Origin: Thomasclavelia ramosa DSM 1402
GTDB lineage: Bacteria > Bacillota_I > Bacilli_A > Erysipelotrichales > Coprobacillaceae
Direction: 5' to 3'
Assembly (NCBI RefSeq): GCF_014131695.1
Contig: NZ_CP036346.1
Span: 1,302,001 to 1,366,000, forward strand
Length of the DNA stretch: 64,000 nt
Part shown: in pieces, positions 16,825 to 24,807 of the stretch
Layout: the number at the start of each line of letters is the position of its first letter
Numbering within the stretch: position 1 is the stretch's first letter
Position numbers and translations under genes: made by a program
Notes under the pieces: model-generated
Databases searched by the model: none
Told to the model about the DNA's origin: nothing
Seen by the model: only the letters and a program-made list of their open reading frames with translations

Positions 16825-19043
16825 GTTATATAGTCGTAAATATCTTTTCTTATCTCATTTTCCAATTTATAAGTAAATTGAACAACATTATTGTTTGTAT
16901 TGGACATAGTTGTTTGAATTGGTTCGCCATAAGCGTGCATTAGACCTAAATAGTAAAATTCTTTAGAGGCTTCATCATCTTTATTTTTTCTAATAAATAG
17001 ATGGATTTTAACATGATTAGTTTTTTCACTATATATTTTAACTACATCTTCGGATTCAATCGTACGCCTTGGCTTAGAAAAACAAATTATAGTATTTTGA
17101 TCTACTAATCTATCCTCGTATTTGATAGATTCGCTAATGCCTTCTTCTTTATCATAATTAATAAACACAGGAAAAGTGTTGGTATGTTTATCGTACTTAT
17201 ATCCACCTATATTAAGTGGAACTAAATTTTTTTCCCAATTTAATAAGCGGCAAACATCTTCATAAGTGTATTTTTTATATAGGCATAGTGAGGTATCTTT
17301 ATATGTATTCGTATAATTTTGTTTATAACGATTTATTCCAAAATCGAGTAATTCAATTATTTGTTTTTTAAATTCTTGATCAGCTAATAACATTTTAAAT
17401 TGTGCAGAAGTATTGAGGTTTTCATCAATAAATATAGCATCTTTAAATGTTGCTTTTGATGAGCCAGTAGCAAAATTTTGACTTAGAATATTAATGATTG
17501 TCTGATAAGTTATTTTAGGTAAATTAAGATTATAGTTATTCAACAAAGATTCTTTTAAATTATCAAGTAAATTAGTATGTTTTTCAATTGCAATTTTAAT
17601 TGCTTCTAATTCATGAATTCGTTTTCCTGATGCAAGTTTGGTTGAGATATAAGTAAGATATTGTTCTTGAACAGAGCTGAATTTAACATTATATTCTTTT
17701 TCGTATTTTGTTAGGAATTTATGATATGAACCTAAATTTTTATTTTGAAAAATTCTTAAGACATCAATAGATTCATATTTATCAAAATCTTTTAAACTAG
17801 GAATTTTACCTAGTTTTTGTTTTAATTGTTGATAACTTTCCTTAATGATTTTAATATCACTAAAATTTGCTTTATCAATCGATTCAAAAATTTTCTTTTT
17901 AGAAATCAAATCAAAATTAACTGTTGATGCACCTGGAATAATTAAAGAACCTTCACTTACGAATCTTCTTAAAGTATCTTTGTTATAGCTTAGACTACCG
18001 CTTAATGCAATAGGAATCAAAAAGTTCTTTTCATAATTTCCAATAAAATCAATAATAACAACATATTCTTTAGAAGGATCTTTACGTAGACCACGTCCTA
18101 GCTGTTGAACAAAAACAATTGCTGATTCAGTTGGACGTAGCATGATAACTTGATTAACTTTAGGAATATCAATTCCTTCATTAAATATATCTACTGTAAA
18201 AATATAATCTAAGCAATTAACTAAATCATCACTTTCAAGTCTGTTCATCGCATCACGGCGTTGTGCTTCAGTATTTTCACCGGTTAAAGATATAGTCTTG
18301 TAACCACGGGTATTGAATAAGTTAGATAGTTCCGTTGCTTCATCTTTACGACTACAAAAAACTAATCCCCGAACACGATCGCCTGAATATCCATAACGAT
18401 TTATTTGTTCTATTATATGCTTAACTCGGTCTTTGGAAACAAGATTGTTAAAATCTGTTTTATCATCCAGTGATTCTCCATTAACTTGAATATCTGTAAT
18501 ACCATAATAATGAAAGGGACATAATAAGTCATATTCCATTGCTTGTTGTAGTCTAATTTCATACGCAATGTTATAATCAAACATTTTATAAATATCGAAA
18601 TCATCACTACGCTCTGGTGTTGCAGACATACCTAACATGAATTTAGGGGTGAAATAGTTTACTAACTCTTGGTATGAATTAGCTCCAGCACGGTGAACTT
18701 CATCAATAATGATATAATCAAAATCATTTGGATTAAACATTTCACGATATTCTTTTTTATGAATTGTCTGGATTGTCGAAAATATATAATCAGCATTAAT
18801 ATCTTTATTGTTACCTGTGAATACACCGAAACTATGATTATTTATTATTTTTTCAAATGACAACATTGCTGTTCTAGCAATATTTTCTCGATGGACAACA
18901 AATAACATTCTTTTGGGATTAACATTTTTCACATCAAAAGCACTTAAAAATGTTTTGCCTGTACCGGTTGCAGAAATAAGTAAAGCCTTATTTTTATTTT
19001 CGTTTCTAATTGATTTTAATGAATCTAATGCAGCTCGTTGCAT
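16812..19043 (-). CDS. SF2 DEAD/DEAH helicase with DUF3427-type C-terminus (3' cistron of a frameshifted PLD-helicase)
   Basis: The 743-residue frame has Walker A ATGTGKT at residues 25-31, IIIDEVHRAG at about 115, MSATPER, and motif VI QQLGRGLR, followed by about 350 residues of the DUF3427-type region. Homologues I recall are single proteins of about 950 residues with an N-terminal phospholipase-D domain. Here that domain is in the upstream frame at 19055-19672. No Shine-Dalgarno precedes the ATG at 19043, and the conserved-looking lead EIKPNK lies before it in frame without a start codon. Expression probably depends on -1 slippage at 19061-19067 or the gene is broken. Action: ATP-driven unwinding or translocation of nucleic acid. 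Confidence 0.85.
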   Translation of the reverse strand: MQRAALDSLKSIRNENKNKALLISATGTGKTFLSAFDVKNVNPKRMLFVVHRENIARTAMLSFEKIINNHSFGVFTGNNKDINADYIFSTIQTIHKKEYREMFNPNDFDYIIIDEVHRAGANSYQELVNYFTPKFMLGMSATPERSDDFDIYKMFDYNIAYEIRLQQAMEYDLLCPFHYYGITDIQVNGESLDDKTDFNNLVSKDRVKHIIEQINRYGYSGDRVRGLVFCSRKDEATELSNLFNTRGYKTISLTGENTEAQRRDAMNRLESDDLVNCLDYIFTVDIFNEGIDIPKVNQVIMLRPTESAIVFVQQLGRGLRKDPSKEYVVIIDFIGNYEKNFLIPIALSGSLSYNKDTLRRFVSEGSLIIPGASTVNFDLISKKKIFESIDKANFSDIKIIKESYQQLKQKLGKIPSLKDFDKYESIDVLRIFQNKNLGSYHKFLTKYEKEYNVKFSSVQEQYLTYISTKLASGKRIHELEAIKIAIEKHTNLLDNLKESLLNNYNLNLPKITYQTIINILSQNFATGSSKATFKDAIFIDENLNTSAQFKMLLADQEFKKQIIELLDFGINRYKQNYTNTYKDTSLCLYKKYTYEDVCRLLNWEKNLVPLNIGGYKYDKHTNTFPVFINYDKEEGISESIKYEDRLVDQNTIICFSKPRRTIESEDVVKIYSEKTNHVKIHLFIRKNKDDEASKEFYYLGLMHAYGEPIQTTMSNTNNNVVQFTYKLENEIRKDIYDYITNND

Positions 19044-19054
19044 TTTATTAGGTT

Positions 19055-19672
19055 TTATTTCTTTTTTATAATATTAGTAACTGATTTAATAGGTTTAACA
19101 TAATTTTTTTTATATTCTTCAATCCAATCATTTGTTAAAGAAATAGAGTTTTCCCATTGTTGATTAAATTCTTTTTTTATTTGTTCAACAATATTTGTAT
19201 TATTGGTCGATGAAAACTTTAAGTTCCATTCTTGGTTTATTGATAAAGCAGATTGGGTTAAATTTGAACTTCCTACAATAATATTAAAAGTATTTTCCTT
19301 TTTGAAAATATATCCTTTTGGATGAAAACCAGCCTTTTCATCATCATAAATTCTAACATCTAAATTTTTAAATTTAAGTAATTCTTGAAACGTACGGGGC
19401 TCATTAAATCCTAGATACGTGGAAGTAATTATTTTTCCAGGAATATTCTTTTCTTCCAAATCTAATAAAGTTTGTTTGATTGTTGCAAGTCCTGACATGC
19501 TGATAAAGGCAATTGATAATTCAAAACTATCACAAGAGTTTAGTTGTTGTACAAGTTCATGAGATAGTTTCATACCTTGTTTATAATCATTAAACAACAA
19601 TTGGGGTTGGTATGTTTTATCAACTGTATTTAGCGCATTTAAATTTTTATGATAATCAATTGTTAGTGTCAT
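19055..19672 (-). CDS. Phospholipase D-like nuclease domain (5' cistron of PLD-helicase)
   Basis: A 205-residue protein with an HKD-type active site: HPK at residues 117-119 and GSSN at 134-137, as in single-HKD nucleases of the COG3886 type. The usual aspartate of HxKxxxxD is not at its standard place. GAGGAA lies before the ATG at 19672, which overlaps the Nudix gene by 17 bases, indicating translational coupling. It ends KKK-stop immediately after an A-AAA-AAG heptamer; a -1 slip would read on as EIKPNKM into the helicase and give a 953-residue protein. Confidence 0.82.
   Translation of the reverse strand: MTLTIDYHKNLNALNTVDKTYQPQLLFNDYKQGMKLSHELVQQLNSCDSFELSIAFISMSGLATIKQTLLDLEEKNIPGKIITSTYLGFNEPRTFQELLKFKNLDVRIYDDEKAGFHPKGYIFKKENTFNIIVGSSNLTQSALSINQEWNLKFSSTNNTNIVEQIKKEFNQQWENSISLTNDWIEEYKKNYVKPIKSVTNIIKKK
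19061..19067 (-). promoter_or_regulatory. Candidate -1 ribosomal frameshift site A-AAA-AAG
   Basis: In the nuclease frame the codons read ATA AAA AAG AAA TAA, which is the dnaX-type slippery heptamer placed one codon before the stop. Slipping back one base continues GAA ATA AAA CCT AAT AAA ATG into the helicase. No strong downstream hairpin or upstream ribosome-like sequence was noticed. Confidence 0.5.
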
Positions 19673-20060
19673 GTAAAATTCCTCGTTTTTTTAATGTATC
19701 AAATATTTGTATGTCGGCGGGAATCCAATTAATATTTTGTTCATCTAATGAAATCCATCTTATACTGTTATGGTCATTTAGTTTAATATGATTATCTTTT
19801 AAAGTACATAAATAGCAATCCATATCTAAGATAAATGTTGGATATTTATAATTCACATTCATAAAAAATTCTTCAATAATAATTGTTGTTTCTAGTTCTT
19901 CTTGAATTTCTCTAATAAGAGCTTGTTCTCCAGATTCTCCAGGTTCAATTTTTCCTCCAGGAAATTCAAACATGCCAGCAAACTCCCCTTTTTTTCTACT
20001 GGCAATTAGTATTTTGTTATCTTTTTTTATAATCGCAGCTACTACTTTTACTGTTTTCAT
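19656..20060 (-). CDS. Nudix hydrolase (MutT-like)
   Basis: A 134-residue protein with the Nudix box at residues 36-57: GKIEPGE, then REIQEE. The final glycine of the box is replaced by Glu57. The nearest known activity is hydrolysis of (oxidised) nucleoside triphosphates such as 8-oxo-dGTP, suggested also by VKVVAAIIKKDNKILIASR. AGGAG precedes the ATG. It overlaps the nuclease-helicase gene by 17 bases, so the three frames form one operon; the pairing of a nucleotide-cleaning enzyme with a nuclease-helicase suggests a joint role in nucleic-acid processing or defence, which is inference. Confidence 0.88.
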   Translation of the reverse strand: MKTVKVVAAIIKKDNKILIASRKKGEFAGMFEFPGGKIEPGESGEQALIREIQEELETTIIIEEFFMNVNYKYPTFILDMDCYLCTLKDNHIKLNDHNSIRWISLDEQNINWIPADIQIFDTLKKRGILHDTNN

Positions 20061-20153
20061 TTAATTCACACTCCTAGAAGCTATTATATCAACAATAGGA
20101 TTTTATTTAAAGAAAAGAGATATAAAATATTAATATGTGTACTTTCTTTATAT

Positions 20154-20561
20154 TTAGATAGTGTATAATAAAGCATACTTATTAATGTTATCATTACATA
20201 AACTAATGATAAAATACATGTTTTCATTATTGTAACCTTTTTGTTCCAGTGATTTAAAAAAGTCTACTATTTCTAATAATGAAAAATCTTTATTAATATT
20301 AAATATACTAAAAACAATATTTGTGTGGTGATTTGTATAAGGAATTTTATCAATAAGTTCGTTATATGTGTTCCAATTTTTATAAACACCATCAAATTCC
20401 CATATTTTATTACCTAAACTTTTTAACAGCTCTTCATCGAGTTCCATAATTTCATTATCAGGAAAAGTTTTTAATAAATGATATATGTTATTACAATTTT
20501 TATTAAAAAATAGTGTTGCAATAGAGTTGTTACGTTTTAACGTAATAGTATTTTTATACAA
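20154..20561 (-). CDS. Orphan protein of unknown function, possibly a remnant
   Basis: A 135-residue frame begins only at a TTG without a ribosome binding site; no ATG lies near the start. It is Asn/Ile/Lys-rich and soluble. The C-terminal half (IVFSIFNINKDFSLLEIVDFF, about residues 83-103) faintly recalls the FtsZ/tubulin C-terminal domain, but there is no room for a GTPase domain and I do not rely on this. It lies 93 bases upstream of the Nudix gene on the same strand, so it could be the first gene of that operon or a decayed fragment. Confidence 0.4.
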   Translation of the reverse strand: MYKNTITLKRNNSIATLFFNKNCNNIYHLLKTFPDNEIMELDEELLKSLGNKIWEFDGVYKNWNTYNELIDKIPYTNHHTNIVFSIFNINKDFSLLEIVDFFKSLEQKGYNNENMYFIISLCNDNINKYALLYTI

Positions 20562-20628
20562 ATAGTTGATAAATATCCAACCCGTAAAGTTTTAATTGAG
20601 GAAATGCAAAAGATTTTATAAATAAAAA

Positions 20629-20660
20629 ACTCAAACACCAAAATAGGTCGATGTTTGAGT
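20629..20660 (-). terminator. Terminator of the BglG-type regulator gene
   Basis: ACTCAAACA (20629-20637) pairs with TGTTTGAGT (20652-20660); on the minus strand a T-run follows. Confidence 0.85.
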
Positions 20661-20670
20661 CTTAATAAGA

Positions 20671-22605
20671 TTACTCCATATTCTCTAATAAATTATTAAT
20701 AAAACTATCATAATTATAACTATGAATAATACTTTGCTGTAACTTAGCATTATTAACAATTTCAATAAAGATATCATAAAGGTGCTCAATGTCTTGTTGG
20801 TCACCTTGTTTTATTGCTAGTAAAAAGATAATCTGAACCGTATCTTGTTGATACCAGGTTAATGGTTTATCGATGATAGCAACAGCAACTTTAGTATCTT
20901 TAGCACATAGGCGCATAGGATGTGGTAATGCAAATACTTCATTCATATTAGTTTTTGCTAAATTTTCACGTTCCATAACACAATCAAAATAATTGCTATC
21001 AACAATATTTTGTTTTTCCATTAATTGACACATTTGTTTTAATAAAGATTCTTTAGAGTCTATTCCATCTAAATGAATAAAGAGGTTTTTATCAAAAAAT
21101 TTATTTGATTTCTTCATTTTATTTAAAGAAATTGATGTTAGAAATTTAGAGATTGCTTCGATATCTTGATTATTTAAAGCAAAGTCAACAGTAATGGTAG
21201 GAATATGTTCACTCTTTAATGGTATTGTAGAAATAACAAAGTCAATATTCAATAATTCTCTTTTTGTATAATTAATAAATTCGTTATATGAAGCTTTACG
21301 AACAATTGTTATCTTATCTTTAAAGAAAACATTTAATCTAGCTTCTAACATTCTTGTTGTAGCTTGACCAGAACCACAGACTAAAATAACACTTTTGTTT
21401 TGAAGGCTTCCTGAAAAACAACGCTCAATCGCAGCTCCGATATGCAAAGAAACATAACCAACTTCATCTTCAGTTAAAATATAGGGTGGCTTATTAAAGA
21501 TTTTTGCGGTACACGTTAAAGTAATATCAAATGCTAAAGGAAAATTAGTTTTAATGGTATTTAATAATGGATTTCGTTTATTTAACGCAAATGATTTAGT
21601 ATTTAAGATAGATTTAAAATGTAAAAAGAGGTCATGTGACAAAATTTCATCATTACGCAAATCAAAATTATAATCAAAATATATATTATTCAATAATTCT
21701 TCTACTAACTCCTTGATTTTATTATCATTATCGACTAAGTCGTTTAATTGTGTATTGGCTACTAAATGTGAATAAATATATTTTTTTTCACCTTCACTAA
21801 TCGTAATATTAAAAGTATACTCAATTTCATTTGCAATATCATCAATAAAATCAGTATAATTATCATCAATTTTAATAGTATTGTTCGTATTGATATAACA
21901 GTCAAATTGAATTCTTGAGATCATTAAAGCAAAATGGATGATTAGGTTTTTAAAATTAAAATCATTTGTTTTTATATGTGCATTTTTTAATTTATTAGAG
22001 ATAATTTGTTTAAGAAGATCTAGATCAATTCCCTCAAAAAGAGTATATTCATCTTTTGTAAAGCCGGTAACATAGTTTTGAAAGTTGTACGATAAAACAT
22101 TTTCAACTAGACATTTGCGTTTATCATCTTCATTACCAATTATTTTGACCCCGACATTAGTTTTTGAGATATATTCAAGATTATATTTTGAAAAAATAGC
22201 TTTTAAAGTTTTAATATAGTTTTGTAACGTATTTTTACTCACATAGATATTATCAGCCAAATCATCTAGACTCATATATTCATCACTATATAATAATAAA
22301 TTTAATAAATATTTAATCCGATCTTGAGAACTGTCTAATTCTAAATTACTAGTTCTTGTTTGTTTTATTGAGCATAAAAAAGTATTATATTTTTCTTGAT
22401 CATTGATCTCAATATAATATCCAGCTTTTCTTTTTAATTTTATTTTTGCTCCATTTTTTTCAAGAATTTCATTAATTGCCTGAATATCACTACGGATCGT
22501 TCTATCTGTGATGTTTAATAGAACTGATAACTGACTTGCAGATACTATATTATCTTGTCTGACATAGTCAAATATTTCATTTAAACGATTGTATGGAAAC
22601 ATCAT
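20671..22605 (-). CDS. BglG/MtlR-type PTS-regulated transcriptional activator
   Basis: A regulator of about 644 residues. The N-terminus has a helix-turn-helix (LSVLLNITDRTIRSDIQAIN) and an Mga-like second HTH (LADNIYVSKNTLQNYI). Two PTS regulation domains follow, then a IIB-like domain (ILVCGSGQATTRMLEARL) and a C-terminal IIA-like domain with FALPHPMRLC containing a phosphorylatable histidine. Such proteins activate the adjacent PTS operon when phosphorylation signals substrate. It is divergent from the PTS genes at 22801, with twin inverted repeats between. The ATG at 22605 sits 10 bases from GGAAGG; a GTG at 22611 and an ATG at 22602 are alternatives. Confidence 0.92.
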   Translation of the reverse strand: MMFPYNRLNEIFDYVRQDNIVSASQLSVLLNITDRTIRSDIQAINEILEKNGAKIKLKRKAGYYIEINDQEKYNTFLCSIKQTRTSNLELDSSQDRIKYLLNLLLYSDEYMSLDDLADNIYVSKNTLQNYIKTLKAIFSKYNLEYISKTNVGVKIIGNEDDKRKCLVENVLSYNFQNYVTGFTKDEYTLFEGIDLDLLKQIISNKLKNAHIKTNDFNFKNLIIHFALMISRIQFDCYINTNNTIKIDDNYTDFIDDIANEIEYTFNITISEGEKKYIYSHLVANTQLNDLVDNDNKIKELVEELLNNIYFDYNFDLRNDEILSHDLFLHFKSILNTKSFALNKRNPLLNTIKTNFPLAFDITLTCTAKIFNKPPYILTEDEVGYVSLHIGAAIERCFSGSLQNKSVILVCGSGQATTRMLEARLNVFFKDKITIVRKASYNEFINYTKRELLNIDFVISTIPLKSEHIPTITVDFALNNQDIEAISKFLTSISLNKMKKSNKFFDKNLFIHLDGIDSKESLLKQMCQLMEKQNIVDSNYFDCVMERENLAKTNMNEVFALPHPMRLCAKDTKVAVAIIDKPLTWYQQDTVQIIFLLAIKQGDQQDIEHLYDIFIEIVNNAKLQQSIIHSYNYDSFINNLLENME

Positions 22606-22671
22606 TATCACGATTCCTTCCTTATTATGTCTATATTGTATAGATAATTGTTTTTTTATGCAAATAAATTA

Positions 22672-22734
22672 TTTCCAAAATAAAATGGAAATCTTGATGT
22701 TTATAAAGTAAAAGTTTCCGTTAATAAGTGGAAA
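22672..22734. promoter_or_regulatory. Twin operator candidates TTTCC-N10-GGAAA
   Basis: Two copies of TTTCC-N10-GGAAA lie at 22672-22691 and 22715-22734, 43 bases apart centre to centre (about four helix turns), in the 195-base divergent control region. A dimeric activator binding both on one DNA face fits the spacing. A TTGAAA box lies at about 22744. Confidence 0.6.
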
Positions 22735-22800
22735 TAGCATTGATTGAAATAAATTTAGATTCGAGATAGACTATAGTTGTAGCAAGGAGGTAGTAACGGA

Positions 22801-23250
22801 ATGCTTAATGAAGATTATATATTTTTGGATGTGAAAGTGACGAATAAAAATCAATTATTAGGGTTTATTGCAGACAAAGCCCATGAATATAATATTTGTG
22901 ACAATCGAGAAGGACTGCTTGAAGATTTAATAAAACGTGAAGCAGAATTTCCAACAGGATTGCAAGATGGATTCGCAATTCCACATGCACGTAGTAACCA
23001 TGTCAAAAAGGCTGCAATTTTATATTTAAGAACTGATGAAGCAATTGAGTGGGGAACTATGGATGATAAAAAAGTGAATTATTTATTTTCATTGTTAGTT
23101 CCTGAACAAAATGAAGGAAATCTTCATTTACAGATGATATCTAAATTAGCTACTTGTTTATTAGAAGATGAGTTTAAGAATACGGTAAAATCTTCAACTA
23201 ATAAATCGGCGCTAAAAGATTATATATTAAAAAATATGGAGGTAGATTAA
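22801..23250 (+). CDS. PTS fructose-family IIA component
   Basis: The 149-residue cytoplasmic protein is a single EIIA domain of the fructose/mannitol family. The phosphorylated histidine is His62 in FAIPHARS, preceded by the conserved EAEFPTGLQDG. It accepts phosphate from HPr and passes it to the IIB protein encoded next. GGAGG precedes the ATG. The IIB gene starts directly after its stop codon, so the two are translationally linked. IIA, IIB and IIC are separate proteins here, unlike the fused versions in many relatives. Confidence 0.93.
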   Translation: MLNEDYIFLDVKVTNKNQLLGFIADKAHEYNICDNREGLLEDLIKREAEFPTGLQDGFAIPHARSNHVKKAAILYLRTDEAIEWGTMDDKKVNYLFSLLVPEQNEGNLHLQMISKLATCLLEDEFKNTVKSSTNKSALKDYILKNMEVD

Positions 23251-23562
23251 ATGAAAATCGTTGGTATTGCCGCTTGTCCTGCGGGATTAGCACACACACC
23301 TATGGCAGCTAAAGCCTTAGAAAAAGCAGGAGCTAAATTAGGTTATGATTTAAAAATGGAGCAGCAAGGAAGTATGGGTCAGGTCAACAAGATTACTGAG
23401 GAAGAGGCTAAAGAAGCAGCTTTTGTAATTGTAGCATCAGATCAAAAAATTCTAGGAATGGAGCGTTTTGAAGGAAAACCGGTAATTAGAATTGATATTA
23501 CAACTTGTATCAAAGCTCCGGAGGCGGTCATAAAAAAATGTGTTCAAGCAACACAAAAATAA
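23251..23562 (+). CDS. PTS fructose-family IIB component
   Basis: A 103-residue protein starting KIVGIAACPAGLAHTPMAA, the fructose IIB signature with the phosphorylated Cys9 in the loop CPAGLAHT. The segment AFVIVASDQKI and the C-terminal region complete the fold. It takes phosphate from IIA and phosphorylates the sugar during transport by IIC. GGAGG within the end of the IIA gene is the ribosome site. The IIC gene follows after 102 bases that contain a hairpin. Confidence 0.93.
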   Translation: MKIVGIAACPAGLAHTPMAAKALEKAGAKLGYDLKMEQQGSMGQVNKITEEEAKEAAFVIVASDQKILGMERFEGKPVIRIDITTCIKAPEAVIKKCVQATQK

Positions 23563-23566
23563 AAAA

Positions 23567-23594
23567 GCAATTTAACTTGGCGGAGTCAAATTGC
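23567..23594 (+). other. Intercistronic hairpin between IIB and IIC genes
   Basis: GCAATTT (23567-23573) pairs with AAATTGC (23588-23594), with an inner ACT/AGT stem. No T-run follows, so RNA processing or stability is more likely than termination. Confidence 0.5.
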
Positions 23595-23664
23595 ATACAC
23601 AAAACTATAGTGAGTAGTGTGTACTCTCATTATAACATAAAATATGAAAAGAGAGGTAAAACGA

Positions 23665-24762
23665 ATGAAAAAGTTTTTAAAAGATGCTAAAGGACATATA
23701 ATGTCAGGAATTGGTTATATGCTACCTTTAATTATTGGGGCATCACTAGTTGTGGCTATTCCAAAATTGATAGGGGTAGCGATGGGAATCAATAGTCTTG
23801 ATGCTTATGCAACAAAAGATGGGTTCTTACACATCTTATATTTATTAGAGCAGGTAGGTTGGACAGGTATTGGCTTAGTTAATACTGTATTAGCTGGTTT
23901 CATTGCCTTTTCAATTGCTGACAAACCTGCTATTGGAGCTGGTTTAATTGGTGGGGCATTAGCTAGTAATACAAAAGCCGGTTTTTTAGGAGCTGTTATT
24001 GCTGCGTTTATCGCTGGATATATTGTAAAATGGGGTAAAGAACATATCAAATTACCTGATTCAATGCAGCAAATGATGCCGTTAGTTATTTTACCATTTT
24101 TAGCAACTGGTGCCGTTGCTATAATTATGGGAGTTATTCTTGCGACTCCACTAGCCTCAATTAATGATGCTTTAGTATCGTGGTTAAGAGATATGTGTAG
24201 TGGTGGAACTAGCCAATTGATCCTTTCATTAGTTTTAGGAGCAATGATTGCTTCAGATATGGGTGGACCAATCAATAAGTCAGCATGGATGGCTGGAAAT
24301 GTTTTAATGACAGAAGGAATTTATCAACCAAATGTATATATTAATTGTGCTATTTGTATTCCCCCATTAGCATATGCAATTGCTACTGTAATTAAGAAAA
24401 ATCGTTTTTCACCAAGTTTTAAAGAAGCCGGTAAAGGTAACTGGGTTATGGGATTTATTGGTATTACCGAAGGAGCGATTCCTTTTACATTAGTTAAGGC
24501 TAGCCGTTTAATTCCTATTAATATGATTGGTGGAGCTTTAGGAGCAGGAATCTGTTGTTTACTTGGAGCAACTGCTGATATTCCGCCAGTTGGAGGAATG
24601 TATGGATTTGTTTCAATCACTGGTGGTTGGGCTTATCTTGTTGGAATTATTGTTGGAGCTTTATTTATTGCAATTGTAGCACCAATGGTTGTTGATTTTA
24701 ATGATGATAAAGATGAAGAAGAGACAATATCAGTTGATGATATTGAAATAGTAATTGAATAA
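23665..24762 (+). CDS. PTS fructose-family IIC component
   Basis: The membrane component of about 365 residues has 8-9 hydrophobic segments and family marks such as SGIGYMLPLIIGASL, IADKPAIGAGLIGG, SDMGGPINKSAW and GITEGAIPF. It forms the transport channel for the sugar phosphorylated by IIB. The ATG at 23665 is chosen because GAGAGGT lies eight bases before it; the ATG at 23644 has no ribosome site. The product should be cleaved by the mannosidase encoded downstream, pointing to an alpha-mannoside substrate such as mannosylglycerate. Confidence 0.92.
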   Translation: MKKFLKDAKGHIMSGIGYMLPLIIGASLVVAIPKLIGVAMGINSLDAYATKDGFLHILYLLEQVGWTGIGLVNTVLAGFIAFSIADKPAIGAGLIGGALASNTKAGFLGAVIAAFIAGYIVKWGKEHIKLPDSMQQMMPLVILPFLATGAVAIIMGVILATPLASINDALVSWLRDMCSGGTSQLILSLVLGAMIASDMGGPINKSAWMAGNVLMTEGIYQPNVYINCAICIPPLAYAIATVIKKNRFSPSFKEAGKGNWVMGFIGITEGAIPFTLVKASRLIPINMIGGALGAGICCLLGATADIPPVGGMYGFVSITGGWAYLVGIIVGALFIAIVAPMVVDFNDDKDEEETISVDDIEIVIE

Positions 24763-24764
24763 AA

Positions 24765-24790
24765 AATAGGAAGATGAAAATCTTCCTATT
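24765..24790 (+). other. Hairpin with GAAA loop between IIC and mannosidase genes
   Basis: AATAGGAAGAT and ATCTTCCTATT form an 11-base stem closed by a GAAA tetraloop. No T-run follows; it may set the ratio of transporter to enzyme by pausing, partial termination or protecting mRNA ends. Confidence 0.6.
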
Positions 24791-24807
24791 AAATTAAAGG
24801 AGTTAAT

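Noticed and set aside
20543-20621. Plus-strand frame ending YPTRKVLIEEMQKIL that looks like a C-terminus
   Set aside because: Only about 25 codons, no start, and it overlaps another frame; a decayed end is possible but cannot be supported.
23505-23690. 61-codon frame across the IIB-IIC junction
   Set aside because: Out of frame with both PTS genes and without its own ribosome site.
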